From contig JBBCIS010000003.1 in assembly GCA_037189845.1 (NCBI GenBank), forward strand, positions 682,001 to 746,000: 64,000 nt of DNA, in the 5' to 3' direction. The translations under genes were made by a program, and so were the position numbers. The stretch comes from JAMLHH01 sp037189845. GTDB lineage: Bacteria > Bacteroidota > Bacteroidia > Chitinophagales > JADIYW01. The notes beneath the pieces were generated by a model. That model did not search any database. It had not been told where the DNA came from and saw only the letters and a program-made list of their open reading frames with translations. Below, in pieces: positions 1 through 8,746 of this stretch (the first letter of the stretch is position 1; each line of letters starts with the position of its first letter).

Positions 1-1
1 C

Positions 2-130
2 AAAAAATTAACCTCTTCACAAAAAATCAGTCTCGAAAATAAGAAGCAAAAAACACGGCAATTCCTTAACTCGCTCTCTCCTCTATCTGAAAAGAAGTGG
101 CTATTGGAACAATTAGAGATGATTGTTTAA
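2..130 (+). CDS. 3' end of an unidentified gene cut by the window edge
   Basis: An open frame runs from the window edge for 42 codons and ends with TAA at 128-130, finishing in ...LLEQLEMIV. The composition (Lys, Gln, Leu, Ser rich) suits a real C-terminus, but the fragment is too short to recognise. It lies on the same strand as the ATPase that follows and is separated from it by about 190 bases holding a tandem repeat. It could be a chance open frame. Confidence 0.35.
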   Translation, partial: KKLTSSQKISLENKKQKTRQFLNSLSPLSEKKWLLEQLEMIV

Positions 131-202
131 AGATGAATTTTGATAAGACATGTCAAAATTGTGCTTGCTTATCGAAAAGCCTGTATTTGCTGGGCATCCA
201 AT

Positions 203-290
203 CTGCAATTTCAAAATTAAACTCCTGCAATTTCAAAGTTTAATACCTGTTATTTCAAAATAATATTCCTGCAATTTCAAAATAATTATT
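203..290. repeat. four tandem 22-bp repeats upstream of the ATPase gene
   Basis: Four units begin at 203, 225, 247 and 269, a period of exactly 22 bases. Each starts CTG and contains ATTTCAAA (CTGCAATTTCAAA in copies 1, 2 and 4; CTGTTATTTCAAA in copy 3). The array ends 26 bases before the ATG at 317. Two helical turns per unit would put every copy on the same DNA face, as expected for an operator array, though this role is inferred. Confidence 0.75.
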
Positions 291-316
291 AATTTTATTC
301 TGATATACAATTATTT

Positions 317-1483
317 ATGAGTGTTGACAGGAGAATAGTATCGGCCATAAAAAAAATGACCGGGAAGTATCCGGTAATTGCAGTAACCGGACCTCGTCAA
401 TCCGGAAAAACAACCTTATTAAAAAAGATGTTTTCCGATTACCGATATGTCAACCTGGAAAATCCTGATATGCGATTTTTTGCTTTTCATGACCCTAAGG
501 CTTTTCTGGAAGAATATAATCAGTTTGTCATCATAGATGAAGCGCAGCAGGTTCCGGAATTATTCTCCTACATACAGGCCGTCGTAGATGATTCCGGTAT
601 CATGGGGCAATATATCCTTTCCGGCTCTCAGAACTTTCATTTAATGCAGTCTATCACACAAAGCCTTGCAGGAAGAGTTGCCATTTTTAAATTATTTCCC
701 TTTGATTTACAGGAAATGAAATCCGCACACTTATTAAATGATGATGATTTTCTGGTACCCTTACAAAAAGGGTTTTATCCGGCAATTTACGACAGGGAAA
801 TTCCCTCAAAAGTTTTTTACGCTAACTATATACAAACCTACGTACAGCGGGACGTAACCCAATTGATCAACATCAGGGACATGCGTTCATTTCAGAATTT
901 TTTGAGCTTGTGCGCTACCAGAGCAGGGCAGCTGCTCAACCTGAATGCTTTGGCCAATGAGTGCGGTATCAGCCAACCTACCGCCAAATCATGGCTATCA
1001 GCTTTAGAAAGCAGCTATATCCTGTTTCAGCTACATCCATATCATAAAAACTTCAGTAAGCGTATTATCAAAACCCCTAAGCTCTATTTTTATGACACGG
1101 GATTACTTTGTTATCTGCTGAAAATCAGCAAACCTCAACAGCTTCAGACACATGCTTTCAAAGGAGCACTGTTTGAAAATCTGATGATTGCAGAATACGT
1201 TAAACAAATAGCACATCAGAATGAGCATCATGATATCTGGTTTTGGAGAGACGCTTCCGATCACGAAGTAGATTTCATTATTGAAAGCGATAAAGGTTTT
1301 GAAATTGCGGAGATAAAAGCTTCTGCAACTATTCAGCCTGATATGTTCAAAGGGTTGAAATATTTTGAAGAGCTCTCACAAATTGAAAATCTGACCAAAA
1401 CTTTGGTGTACGGAGGAAATGTCAATCAAAAACGAACAGCTGCAAATGTGGTATCCTGGAAGGACTTTGGAAAAAAGATGTAG
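317..1483 (+). CDS. AAA+ ATPase with DUF4143 nuclease-like C-terminal domain
   Basis: A 388-residue cytosolic protein of the AAA_14/DUF4143 family, common in Bacteroidota and often present in many paralogues. The Walker A motif GPRQSGKTT lies at residues 25-33, Walker B (FVIIDEA) near residue 75, and a sensor-like SGSQN near residue 103. The C-terminal DUF4143 part carries DFII followed by EIAEIKAS, resembling the D...ExK core of PD-(D/E)XK nucleases. A winged-helix-like stretch (ISQPTAKSWLSALE) sits in the middle. The substrate of the family is not established. The gene stands alone, with a four-unit 22-bp repeat just upstream that may be its own operator. The ATG at 317 is chosen because the conserved N-terminus starts there. 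Confidence 0.85.
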   Translation: MSVDRRIVSAIKKMTGKYPVIAVTGPRQSGKTTLLKKMFSDYRYVNLENPDMRFFAFHDPKAFLEEYNQFVIIDEAQQVPELFSYIQAVVDDSGIMGQYILSGSQNFHLMQSITQSLAGRVAIFKLFPFDLQEMKSAHLLNDDDFLVPLQKGFYPAIYDREIPSKVFYANYIQTYVQRDVTQLINIRDMRSFQNFLSLCATRAGQLLNLNALANECGISQPTAKSWLSALESSYILFQLHPYHKNFSKRIIKTPKLYFYDTGLLCYLLKISKPQQLQTHAFKGALFENLMIAEYVKQIAHQNEHHDIWFWRDASDHEVDFIIESDKGFEIAEIKASATIQPDMFKGLKYFEELSQIENLTKTLVYGGNVNQKRTAANVVSWKDFGKKM

Positions 1484-1611
1484 CGATATCAGCTGCAGGG
1501 AGTGGGCGAATGATAATCTTCCTAAAATTCCCCAAATTGTTATACCTATAAATAGTGACCTGTAAGATTTTACTTCATACATTTTCATGGTCGTTTCATT
1601 AACTTTACGGC

Positions 1612-4600
1612 ATGGGAAATGAAGCAACTCCATATCAGTTAAAAAACAAAGTGCGTATGGTGACAGCTGCGTCACTTTTTGACGGACACGATGCATCTAT
1701 CAATATCATGCGCAGAATCATTCAGGCGACAGGGGCTGAGGTAATTCATCTGGGACATAACAGATCAGTAAGCGAAATAGTAGAATGCGCCGTCCAGGAA
1801 GATGCCAACGGTATCGCTATCACGTCATATCAGGGCGGACACACAGAATTTTTGAAATACATGTATGACCTTTTGAGAGAAAAAGGTTGTGGCCATATCA
1901 AGCTTTTTGCTGGTGGTGGGGGAACTATCCTGCCGGAAGAAGCCAAAGAACTGGAAGATTACGGAATCAACAGAGTCTATTCCCCGGATGACGGCAGAGA
2001 AATGGGCTTGCAGGGAATGATTAATAATCTGCTGGAAACATCAGATTTTCCTACCGGAAAAAATATAACTCTGGATTTGGCACAGCTCAAAGCTAAAAAT
2101 CCGAAACATATTGCTCAATTGATTTCAGCTGCAGAAAATGATGTAGAAAATTTCAACCAGTACAAAGAGCAAATTAAAAATTCAATCGATAAAAACCACA
2201 TCATCCCGGTATTGGGAATCACCGGTACGGGTGGTGCGGGAAAATCATCTCTGACAGATGAATTGGTCAGAAGATTTTTAGCAGATTTTCCGGAGAAAAC
2301 AATTGCCATCGTATCTGTAGATCCATCCCGCAGAAAAACAGGCGGAGCATTATTGGGAGACCGTATCCGCATGAACAGTATCTCTAACGAGCGGGTATTT
2401 ATGCGTTCCATGGCTACCCGTCAGACCAATGCGAGTGTTTCACAGACTTTGCATGATGCAAAAGATATTCTGAAAGCTGCAGGATTTGATCTGATAATTC
2501 TGGAAACTTCCGGTATCGGTCAATCGGGAACGGAAATCGTAGATTTTGCTGATGTTTCATTGTACGTGATGACTCCGGAATATGGAGCAGCTTCTCAGTT
2601 GGAAAAGATAGACATGCTCGATTTTGCAGATGTCATTGCTATCAATAAGTTTGACAAGCGTGGTGCTTTGGATGCTTTGAGAGATGTCAAAAAACAATAT
2701 CAGCGCAATAGAAATCTCTGGACAGTAGACCCTTCAGAAATGCCTGTTTATGGAAGTATTGCTTCCCAGTTCAACGACCCCGGAACTACTCAACTATACA
2801 AAGCTGTGATGGATGTAGTTGTGGAGAAAACAAATGCAAATCTCCAAAGTCAGGTCAATCTGAATGGTGGTATGTCCGAGAAAATCTTCATCATTCCTCC
2901 GTCCAGAGTCAGATATCTTTCAGAGATTGCCGACAAAAACAGAGCATATGATACTTGGGTGGAAGAACAAAGAGCCGTTGCCCAGGATTTGTTTGCACTG
3001 GAAAGAGTAGCTGCTTTTTCTGATGCGTCCACCAAAGAAGCTCTACAAAATACTATTCAGCAAAAATCTTTAAAGCTTCATCCTGAATGTAAAGCCATCA
3101 TCGAAAGTTGGGATAAGCTGAAAGCATCTTATTCGGGAGAATATTTTGTCTATAAAGTCAGAGATAAAGAAATCAAAATCAAAACGCATACAGAATCACT
3201 TTCTCATTTGCAGATTCCGAAAATTGCGTTGCCTCAATATGAAGCATGGGGAGATATTCTGAAATGGTCGCTCCGTGAAAATGTACCGGGAGAATTTCCA
3301 TATACAGCCGGAGTTTTCCCGTTCAAAAGAGAAGGAGAAGACCCTACACGTATGTTTGCAGGCGAAGGTGCACCGGAAAGAACCAATAAAAGATTCCACT
3401 ACGTTTCATTGGGCATGCCTGCAAAAAGATTATCTACGGCATTTGACAGCGTGACCTTATACGGAGAAGACCCGGCTGTGCGCCCGGATATTTACGGAAA
3501 AATCGGAAACAGTGGTGTGTCTATCTGTTCTCTGGATGATGCGAAAAAACTGTACAGTGGATTTGATCTTTGTCATCCCAATACTTCCGTATCTATGACA
3601 ATCAACGGTCCGGCAGCTACAATTTGTGCATTTTTCATGAATGCAGCGATCGATCAGCAATGTGAAAAATATATCAAAGAAAACGGCTTAGAAGCGGAAG
3701 TCAATAAAAAGATAGATACTATCTATGCCGGATTGGGTCAGAAACGTCCCGAATATCACGGAGAATTACCTGAAGGTAATGACGGGTTGGGACTGATGTT
3801 GTTAGGTGTCACAGGAGATCAGGTTCTGCCTGCTGATGTGTATGCAAAAATCAAAGCTTATGCACTTTCACAAGTGAGAGGTACAGTACAGGCAGACATT
3901 CTAAAAGAAGACCAAGCTCAGAATACCTGCATTTTCAGTACAGAGTTTTCACTGAAAATGATGGGAGACGTACAGTCTTACTTTATAGATAGAAAAGTCA
4001 GAAATTTCTATTCTGTATCTATTTCGGGTTATCATATTGCAGAAGCAGGAGCTAATCCGATTTCGCAATTGGCATTTACACTGGCAAATGGTTTCTCTTT
4101 CGTGGAATACTATCTCAGCCGTGGGATGCATATAGATGATTTCGCACCGAATTTATCTTTCTTCTTTTCCAATGGTATCGATCCGGAATATGCTGTAATA
4201 GGTAGAGTTTCCCGCCGTATCTGGGCAAAAGCGATGAAAAATCTCTACAATGGCAATGACCGTTCCCAAAAGCTGAAATATCATATACAGACATCCGGAA
4301 GAAGCTTGCACGCACAGGAAATAGACTTCAACGATATCCGTACGACTTTACAGGCTCTGTACGCCATCTATGATAACTGTAACTCACTGCATACCAATGC
4401 CTATGATGAAGCCATCACAACTCCTACCGAAGAAAGTGTGCGCAGAGCAATGGCGATACAGCTCATTATCAACCGTGAATTAGGTCTTGCAAAAAATGAA
4501 AATCCCATTCAGGGATCCTTCATTATTGAGCAATTGACCGATTTAGTGGAAGAAGCAGTCTATATGGAATTTGACCGGTTGACTGAAAGAGGTGGAGTGT

Positions 4601-4977
4601 TGGGCGCCATGGAAACGATGTATCAGCGCGGTAAAATTCAGGAAGAAAGTATGTATTATGAGATGAAAAAACATACCGGAGAACTTCCTATTATTGGGGT
4701 AAATACCTTCCTTTCGTCAAAAGGTTCGCCAACTGTCATTCCGGGAGAAGTCATCCGTGCTACTCAGGAGGAAAAAGAACGTCAGATTGAAAACCTCCAT
4801 AGATTGCAGACTGCTCACAAAGTAAATGCTGAACAATCTTTAGATAAATTACGTGAAGCTGCTCTGAAAAATGAGAATATGTTTGATGTTCTGATGGAAT
4901 CAGTCAAATACTGTTCACTCGGTCAGGTTACGCATACTTTATTTGAAGTAGGCGGGCAGTACAGAAGGAATATGTAG
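1612..4977 (+). CDS. icmF: fused isobutyryl-CoA mutase IcmF (B12-dependent)
   Basis: A 1121-residue single-chain fusion of adenosylcobalamin-binding domain, G-protein chaperone and mutase, the layout of IcmF. The B12 domain comes first, with DGHDASINIMRR at residues 24-35 (His26 the likely axial cobalt ligand) and the SYQGG and GGGG loops. The MeaB-like GTPase follows, with P-loop GITGTGGAGKSS at about 202-213. The TIM-barrel mutase fills the second half. The segment GVFPFKREGEDPTRMFAGEG is the IcmF type rather than the methylmalonyl-CoA mutase type, so interconversion of isobutyryl-CoA and n-butyryl-CoA is expected; pivalyl- or isovaleryl-CoA activity known for some IcmFs cannot be judged. 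It probably acts in branched-chain acyl-CoA metabolism. A diverged copy of its last 23 codons lies 618 bases downstream. Confidence 0.93.
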   Translation: MGNEATPYQLKNKVRMVTAASLFDGHDASINIMRRIIQATGAEVIHLGHNRSVSEIVECAVQEDANGIAITSYQGGHTEFLKYMYDLLREKGCGHIKLFAGGGGTILPEEAKELEDYGINRVYSPDDGREMGLQGMINNLLETSDFPTGKNITLDLAQLKAKNPKHIAQLISAAENDVENFNQYKEQIKNSIDKNHIIPVLGITGTGGAGKSSLTDELVRRFLADFPEKTIAIVSVDPSRRKTGGALLGDRIRMNSISNERVFMRSMATRQTNASVSQTLHDAKDILKAAGFDLIILETSGIGQSGTEIVDFADVSLYVMTPEYGAASQLEKIDMLDFADVIAINKFDKRGALDALRDVKKQYQRNRNLWTVDPSEMPVYGSIASQFNDPGTTQLYKAVMDVVVEKTNANLQSQVNLNGGMSEKIFIIPPSRVRYLSEIADKNRAYDTWVEEQRAVAQDLFALERVAAFSDASTKEALQNTIQQKSLKLHPECKAIIESWDKLKASYSGEYFVYKVRDKEIKIKTHTESLSHLQIPKIALPQYEAWGDILKWSLRENVPGEFPYTAGVFPFKREGEDPTRMFAGEGAPERTNKRFHYVSLGMPAKRLSTAFDSVTLYGEDPAVRPDIYGKIGNSGVSICSLDDAKKLYSGFDLCHPNTSVSMTINGPAATICAFFMNAAIDQQCEKYIKENGLEAEVNKKIDTIYAGLGQKRPEYHGELPEGNDGLGLMLLGVTGDQVLPADVYAKIKAYALSQVRGTVQADILKEDQAQNTCIFSTEFSLKMMGDVQSYFIDRKVRNFYSVSISGYHIAEAGANPISQLAFTLANGFSFVEYYLSRGMHIDDFAPNLSFFFSNGIDPEYAVIGRVSRRIWAKAMKNLYNGNDRSQKLKYHIQTSGRSLHAQEIDFNDIRTTLQALYAIYDNCNSLHTNAYDEAITTPTEESVRRAMAIQLIINRELGLAKNENPIQGSFIIEQLTDLVEEAVYMEFDRLTERGGVLGAMETMYQRGKIQEESMYYEMKKHTGELPIIGVNTFLSSKGSPTVIPGEVIRATQEEKERQIENLHRLQTAHKVNAEQSLDKLREAALKNENMFDVLMESVKYCSLGQVTHTLFEVGGQYRRNM

Positions 4978-5018
4978 TTAAAAATTGGGTAGATATCCTG
5001 TTTCCTTGAGTAGTCTTT

Positions 5019-5450
5019 TTAATCTACAAAAGAGACATTTGGCTTATCTACACCATTGATTTTTATAAACTCTTCGGCTTTTTCTTTATTTAGAGAACCG
5101 TCAGTATTAAATACATCATACTTGTGCATCTTAAACAATAACGCATCTATGGTTTCCGTCGAATACATTTTTAAATCAGTATCCCAAAATTCTACTTCAC
5201 GATAATGCTTATCAAAAACGCCTGCTGATGTATATTCTTTTTTCCAAAAATACGCCTTTACAACCATGATTTTTTCATCCTGCAAATTTGAATACAGACA
5301 GTTTCTCGACCACGGATTATCACAATCATATTTTAAGATTGATTGATTACCAACACTAACAATTCCTTTTTTGAGTTTTGCACGACTCTGTGCATCTGCA
5401 CTTTTAGTCACTGCAAATAGAATACATATAGCAAAAAGAAAGTATTTCAT
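5019..5450 (-). CDS. small secreted protein of unknown function
   Basis: A 143-residue protein with a signal peptide (hydrophobic residues 3-15, then SADAQ at about 17-21). I do not recognise a family. The mature part has two cysteines (YDCDNP and NCLY) that could form a disulfide in the periplasm, and it is rich in aromatic and charged residues. It runs opposite to icmF and is boxed between the intact icmF 3' end and a diverged copy of that end, so it appears to be inserted cargo. No neighbour suggests a function. Confidence 0.65.
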   Translation of the reverse strand: MKYFLFAICILFAVTKSADAQSRAKLKKGIVSVGNQSILKYDCDNPWSRNCLYSNLQDEKIMVVKAYFWKKEYTSAGVFDKHYREVEFWDTDLKMYSTETIDALLFKMHKYDVFNTDGSLNKEKAEEFIKINGVDKPNVSFVD

Positions 5451-5532
5451 AGTTTTTAAAGTTTGAATACAAATAACGCATTTATCTTTGATATTGTCTG
5501 CATTCTTAAAAAAGATGAAAAAAATATCCAGC

Positions 5533-5601
5533 TCACTAAGCCAGATTAAGCATACTTTGTTTGAACTAGGCGGTCAGTACAGAAGGAATATGTAGTCAAA
5601 A
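5533..5601 (+). pseudogene. displaced diverged copy of the icmF 3' end
   Basis: This stretch aligns without gaps to 4915-4983, the end of icmF plus its stop codon (offset 618, 9 mismatches in 69 bases); weaker similarity extends from 5527 to 5605. It encodes a tail ending HTLFELGGQYRRNM and stop, against HTLFEVGGQYRRNM and stop in icmF. The changes look like those between related strains, not a fresh duplication. There is no start codon or upstream mutase sequence, so it is a remnant. Confidence 0.85.
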
Positions 5602-5670
5602 TTTGCTTTCACAGAAATTTTGAAGATAACTGTAGATTTTATCGCTTACAATATTTTTCAAATGAGTTGG

Positions 5671-5714
5671 AAATAAAAAAGAATAAGTAGTCAGATATTT
5701 CCGGCTACTTATTC
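5671..5714 (-). terminator. intrinsic terminator of the leftward iron-uptake operon
   Basis: A perfect 10-bp stem (GAATAAGTAG at 5681-5690 pairing with CTACTTATTC at 5705-5714) with a 14-base loop is followed, reading leftward, by a T-rich run (TTTTTTATTT at 5680-5671). It lies 36 bases past the stop of the DUF2271 gene, the last gene of the operon. Confidence 0.75.
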
Positions 5715-5749
5715 CCTCATCACAATAATTCACTATCAACTACATCCAA

Positions 5750-6232
5750 TCAATTACTTCCAAATCTCACAAATCTTATATATCCTTTACCTTCTGTTTT
5801 TGCAGAAAGTCCTTCCGTAGTTAGCGGTATTTCTGCATCTTTCTGATAGTATGCCTTGTGTTCTACTGCACTTTCAAAACGGATTTTGTAGCCTGCATTT
5901 ATTTTTGAGTTATCTATATCCAGAGTGACCACTGTCCGGTCTCCGCCGGAGACAGAAGCTCCTGTAATCGCACTCAAATCACCTGGTTTCTTTTTATATG
6001 CATTGTGCCATGCTTTCAAATCCGGATACCATTTTTTATCGTCTCCCATGATATAAAGCGTTTTCTCATATTCGTCGTTAGGGTTAATCAGTGAAACAAC
6101 GATGTATGATGCAGGCCCCAGATAATTATTCAATTGTATCATGCACTTATATTTAGTAGATTGTGCATTTACATGAAAGATCACGGCAGCAATGAAAATG
6201 ATAGCCAGAATGTTTTTTAATTTTTGGAACAT
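5750..6232 (-). CDS. DUF2271 domain periplasmic protein
   Basis: A 160-residue protein with an N-terminal signal peptide ending near HVNAQ (residue 24). The rest matches what I know of DUF2271: an N-terminal strand region (YKCMIQLNN), a central KKWYPDLKAWHNAY, then AITGASVSGGDRTVVTLDID, the last being the family hallmark. DUF2271 proteins are periplasmic and often sit beside PepSY and flavin-transfer or iron-uptake genes, but their biochemical role is not established. It is the last gene of the iron-uptake operon, 6 bases after the ankyrin gene and just before a strong terminator. Involvement in handling imported iron or siderophore is inferred from context only. Confidence 0.75.
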   Translation of the reverse strand: MFQKLKNILAIIFIAAVIFHVNAQSTKYKCMIQLNNYLGPASYIVVSLINPNDEYEKTLYIMGDDKKWYPDLKAWHNAYKKKPGDLSAITGASVSGGDRTVVTLDIDNSKINAGYKIRFESAVEHKAYYQKDAEIPLTTEGLSAKTEGKGYIRFVRFGSN

Positions 6233-6238
6233 GACCTG

Positions 6239-7747
6239 TTATTTTAGAAAGTCCACAGAAATATTTCCCCGCTTCAAAAGGTCATTTTCACTAGCTAAGT
6301 CATAAGCTGTTTCACCGAAAGATGTCGTTATTTCTTTCTTTGCTCCTACAGAAATCAGAAAACGAAGTATCTCATCATTTTTGGCAAGCATAGCAGCTTT
6401 GTGTAATACCGTCAGACCTTCTTCATTTTTAGCATTAATATCTATCCCGAGTGTAGAAATCTTTTTAAATAATGAAAGATCATTCTTTGTGATTGCCAAA
6501 TGATAGAGTGTATTGCCGTCGCTGAACGTTGAGGTATAATTCAGTCCGGCATTTTTCAATACATTTAATTTAGCTCCAAAATCATCTGCAGGAGATGGTT
6601 GAGTATTTGCATTTCCACCTCTGCCTGAAGCACCTCGGTATGCATCTGTCAAAAGATAAATCAGATTATGACCCTCTTTATTGACAATATTGACATCTGC
6701 TCCTTTTTTAAGTAAAAGTGCTACTACATCAGCATTTGAACTTTTTACTGCATTCGTTAAAGCTGACTCTCCTTTAGTGTTTATTGCATTGATGTTTTTC
6801 ACTTTCGGCAACATCTTAGCTACTGTTTCTTCACTTTTCACACCAGCGGCACCCATAAAAGGTGTATTTCCATCTGCATCCTCTTTATTGATATCTACAC
6901 CTTTATCAAAAAAGTAAGAAATGACATCCTGCTGATTTTGCTTACGTACCACGTAGTGCAAAACATTGCGACCGGATTTGTCCGTTGAGTGCGGATTGAT
7001 TTTTAATTCATCCACCGGATATTGGTAGGTTTCCAATTTATTAGCACTGCGATATGTTCCCTGTCCTGCGAAAAGTAAAGCATTGGGAGTATATTTTGCA
7101 CCTCTTTTTATCAACCCTTTCAGTACGTCAACATTACCAATTTTTGCAGCATGGTCAAAAACTGTATTTCCGTTGTCATCAGTAGATTCTATAGATAACC
7201 CTTTTGAAAGGAGGTAATCAGTCGTCGTCAAATCCTTATCATAACCGACAGCCAGTAAGAGGAGATTTGCATCATTTTTTTTCGGGTACTTTTGTTGAAT
7301 ATCCAGACCATGTTTGACAAATATATCAATAGTGGATGGTTTCAGCTGAGTATTGAATGCTGTAAAAGATAAAGCGGTATGTCCATTAGCATCCAGAAAT
7401 TCCATGTCAGACCCTTTTTCTAACAAATAATCTGTGACTGCAGCATTGTTTTTATGCGCTGCGATGTGCAGATAAATGCGCCCTTCTACAATTGTACGTT
7501 TTAAATCTACACCGGGTTGGTCAATCAATAATTTAATGACTTCAAATGGAGCATCGTTATTGATGGCAATAAAGATAGGGTCTGCCGAACCTTCAATATT
7601 TTGAAAGTCAAAACCTTTTGCCAATTCTGCTTTTACGGCGGCGACATCAGGTTTTGCTGCCCAGAATTTTTTATCCAGCAGCGCATTTTCCTGTGCTCCT
7701 GCATGTAAAGCGACAAATAGAAACGTCGCAAGAAATAGTTTTTTCAT
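6239..7747 (-). CDS. secreted ankyrin-repeat protein
   Basis: A 502-residue protein with a signal peptide (cleavage near HAGAQ, residue 18), followed along nearly its whole length by ankyrin repeats, roughly ten. Typical repeat cores are visible, such as GRIYLHIAAHKNNAAVTDYLLEKG, GNTVFDHAAKIGNVDVLKGL and GLTVLHKAAMLAKNDEILRFL (each begins a 33-residue unit). Ankyrin repeats bind proteins; nothing enzymatic is visible. It is the fourth gene of the iron-uptake operon, 42 bases after the binding-protein gene and 6 before the DUF2271 gene. A periplasmic scaffold in siderophore uptake is a reasonable but unproven reading. Confidence 0.85.
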   Translation of the reverse strand: MKKLFLATFLFVALHAGAQENALLDKKFWAAKPDVAAVKAELAKGFDFQNIEGSADPIFIAINNDAPFEVIKLLIDQPGVDLKRTIVEGRIYLHIAAHKNNAAVTDYLLEKGSDMEFLDANGHTALSFTAFNTQLKPSTIDIFVKHGLDIQQKYPKKNDANLLLLAVGYDKDLTTTDYLLSKGLSIESTDDNGNTVFDHAAKIGNVDVLKGLIKRGAKYTPNALLFAGQGTYRSANKLETYQYPVDELKINPHSTDKSGRNVLHYVVRKQNQQDVISYFFDKGVDINKEDADGNTPFMGAAGVKSEETVAKMLPKVKNINAINTKGESALTNAVKSSNADVVALLLKKGADVNIVNKEGHNLIYLLTDAYRGASGRGGNANTQPSPADDFGAKLNVLKNAGLNYTSTFSDGNTLYHLAITKNDLSLFKKISTLGIDINAKNEEGLTVLHKAAMLAKNDEILRFLISVGAKKEITTSFGETAYDLASENDLLKRGNISVDFLK

Positions 7748-7789
7748 TTAGCTTTTTTAAAGTTTTTCAGGATATAACAGTAGCCCAGC

Positions 7790-8740
7790 TTAGAATTTAA
7801 TTCCGTAAAGCATTTCTCCTACATCTGTAATTTTTTTGCTTACTGAAAGCAAACCACTTCCGGATAGATACCAGATAGAACCGGGTAGTAAGAAAACTTT
7901 GTTGTTTTTGTAAGCGTTCGTTTTCCTGATATCATCATTCATAAGATCGGACAATTTCGGCATGGTTCCTTTGATACCGGTAGCACGGTCAAAAAGAAAA
8001 AGATAATCAGGATTAATGCTTTCCAATGACGGTGCAGGTGTTTTTGATTTTTCTCCTTGTTCGCTGTCTTCCTTTGCAGGTTCAGGAGTATAAGCGGGCT
8101 GAAGTCCCAGGATATCATATCCGAAACCAAATCTCGAATTAGGTCCACTGGGATTTAATCGTTCGCTTACATGCAGGGCAAATACTGCTTTATTATTATC
8201 AGATTTTGTTTTTTCTCTGACGATAGCTACTTTTTGGTGAAGTGCTGCGAGCTTTTGTTCTGCCAGCTCTTCCTTTCCAAAGATTAATGCTATGTTACGG
8301 ACATTTGCTTCAAAAGTCTCCCAGAAATTATTGATCTCTGTACCAAAAACTAATATAGGAGCTATCATAGCCAACGAGTCGTGTTGGGAACGATGCCTGT
8401 TGGAGGTAATAATCAAATCCGGTTTCAACGATGCGACAGCAGCAATATCAGCTTTAGCAACATTACCCACTACTGTATATTTTGAAACATCGCCATATTC
8501 AGGCATAAACTGAGTGATATTACCCAAAACACCTACTACAGGAATGCCTAATTCATAACAAGTCTCCAAACTGCCTAAATCCAATACAACGACACGTCCG
8601 GGATTTTTGGCGATTTTCACATCGCCTTTGGCTTGCTTAACCAGAACAGTGTCTTTGGTTTGAGCATGCAGAACTTGTGCGGTGCAGATGAAAGCTGCGA
8701 GTATAAAACCCGCAGCTTTGTATAGGTTATACCAGTTCAT
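7790..8740 (-). CDS. siderophore-type periplasmic substrate-binding protein
   Basis: A 316-residue protein of the Fe/B12 periplasmic-binding family (PF01497), FatB/YclQ-like. A signal peptide ends near VLHAQ (residue 27). The family pattern follows: GRVVVLDLGSLETCYELGIPVVGV near residue 50, then SLKPDLIITSNRH near 105, and a C-terminal NNKVFLLPGSIWYLSG. It should bind a ferric siderophore in the periplasm and hand it to an ABC permease; no permease or ATPase gene is in this window. It is the third gene of the operon, 6 bases after the DUF4374 lipoprotein gene, consistent with shuttling the ligand delivered by the TonB receptor. Confidence 0.88.
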   Translation of the reverse strand: MNWYNLYKAAGFILAAFICTAQVLHAQTKDTVLVKQAKGDVKIAKNPGRVVVLDLGSLETCYELGIPVVGVLGNITQFMPEYGDVSKYTVVGNVAKADIAAVASLKPDLIITSNRHRSQHDSLAMIAPILVFGTEINNFWETFEANVRNIALIFGKEELAEQKLAALHQKVAIVREKTKSDNNKAVFALHVSERLNPSGPNSRFGFGYDILGLQPAYTPEPAKEDSEQGEKSKTPAPSLESINPDYLFLFDRATGIKGTMPKLSDLMNDDIRKTNAYKNNKVFLLPGSIWYLSGSGLLSVSKKITDVGEMLYGIKF

Positions 8741-8746
8741 CGATGA

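Noticed and set aside
203..290. The 22-bp tandem array as a CRISPR
   Set aside because: The units are contiguous with no unique spacers, and there are no cas genes; it is a simple tandem repeat.
1484..1611. A cobalamin riboswitch before icmF
   Set aside because: The 128-base gap has no B12-box or matching stem pattern, and IcmF genes are not usual targets.
1600..1612. A TAACTTTA box directly before the icmF ATG, and a similar TACTTTAG before lpxH, as leaderless promoters
   Set aside because: The last base does not match TAnnTTTG and no TTG -33 box stands at the right distance; two cases in AT-rich DNA are not enough.
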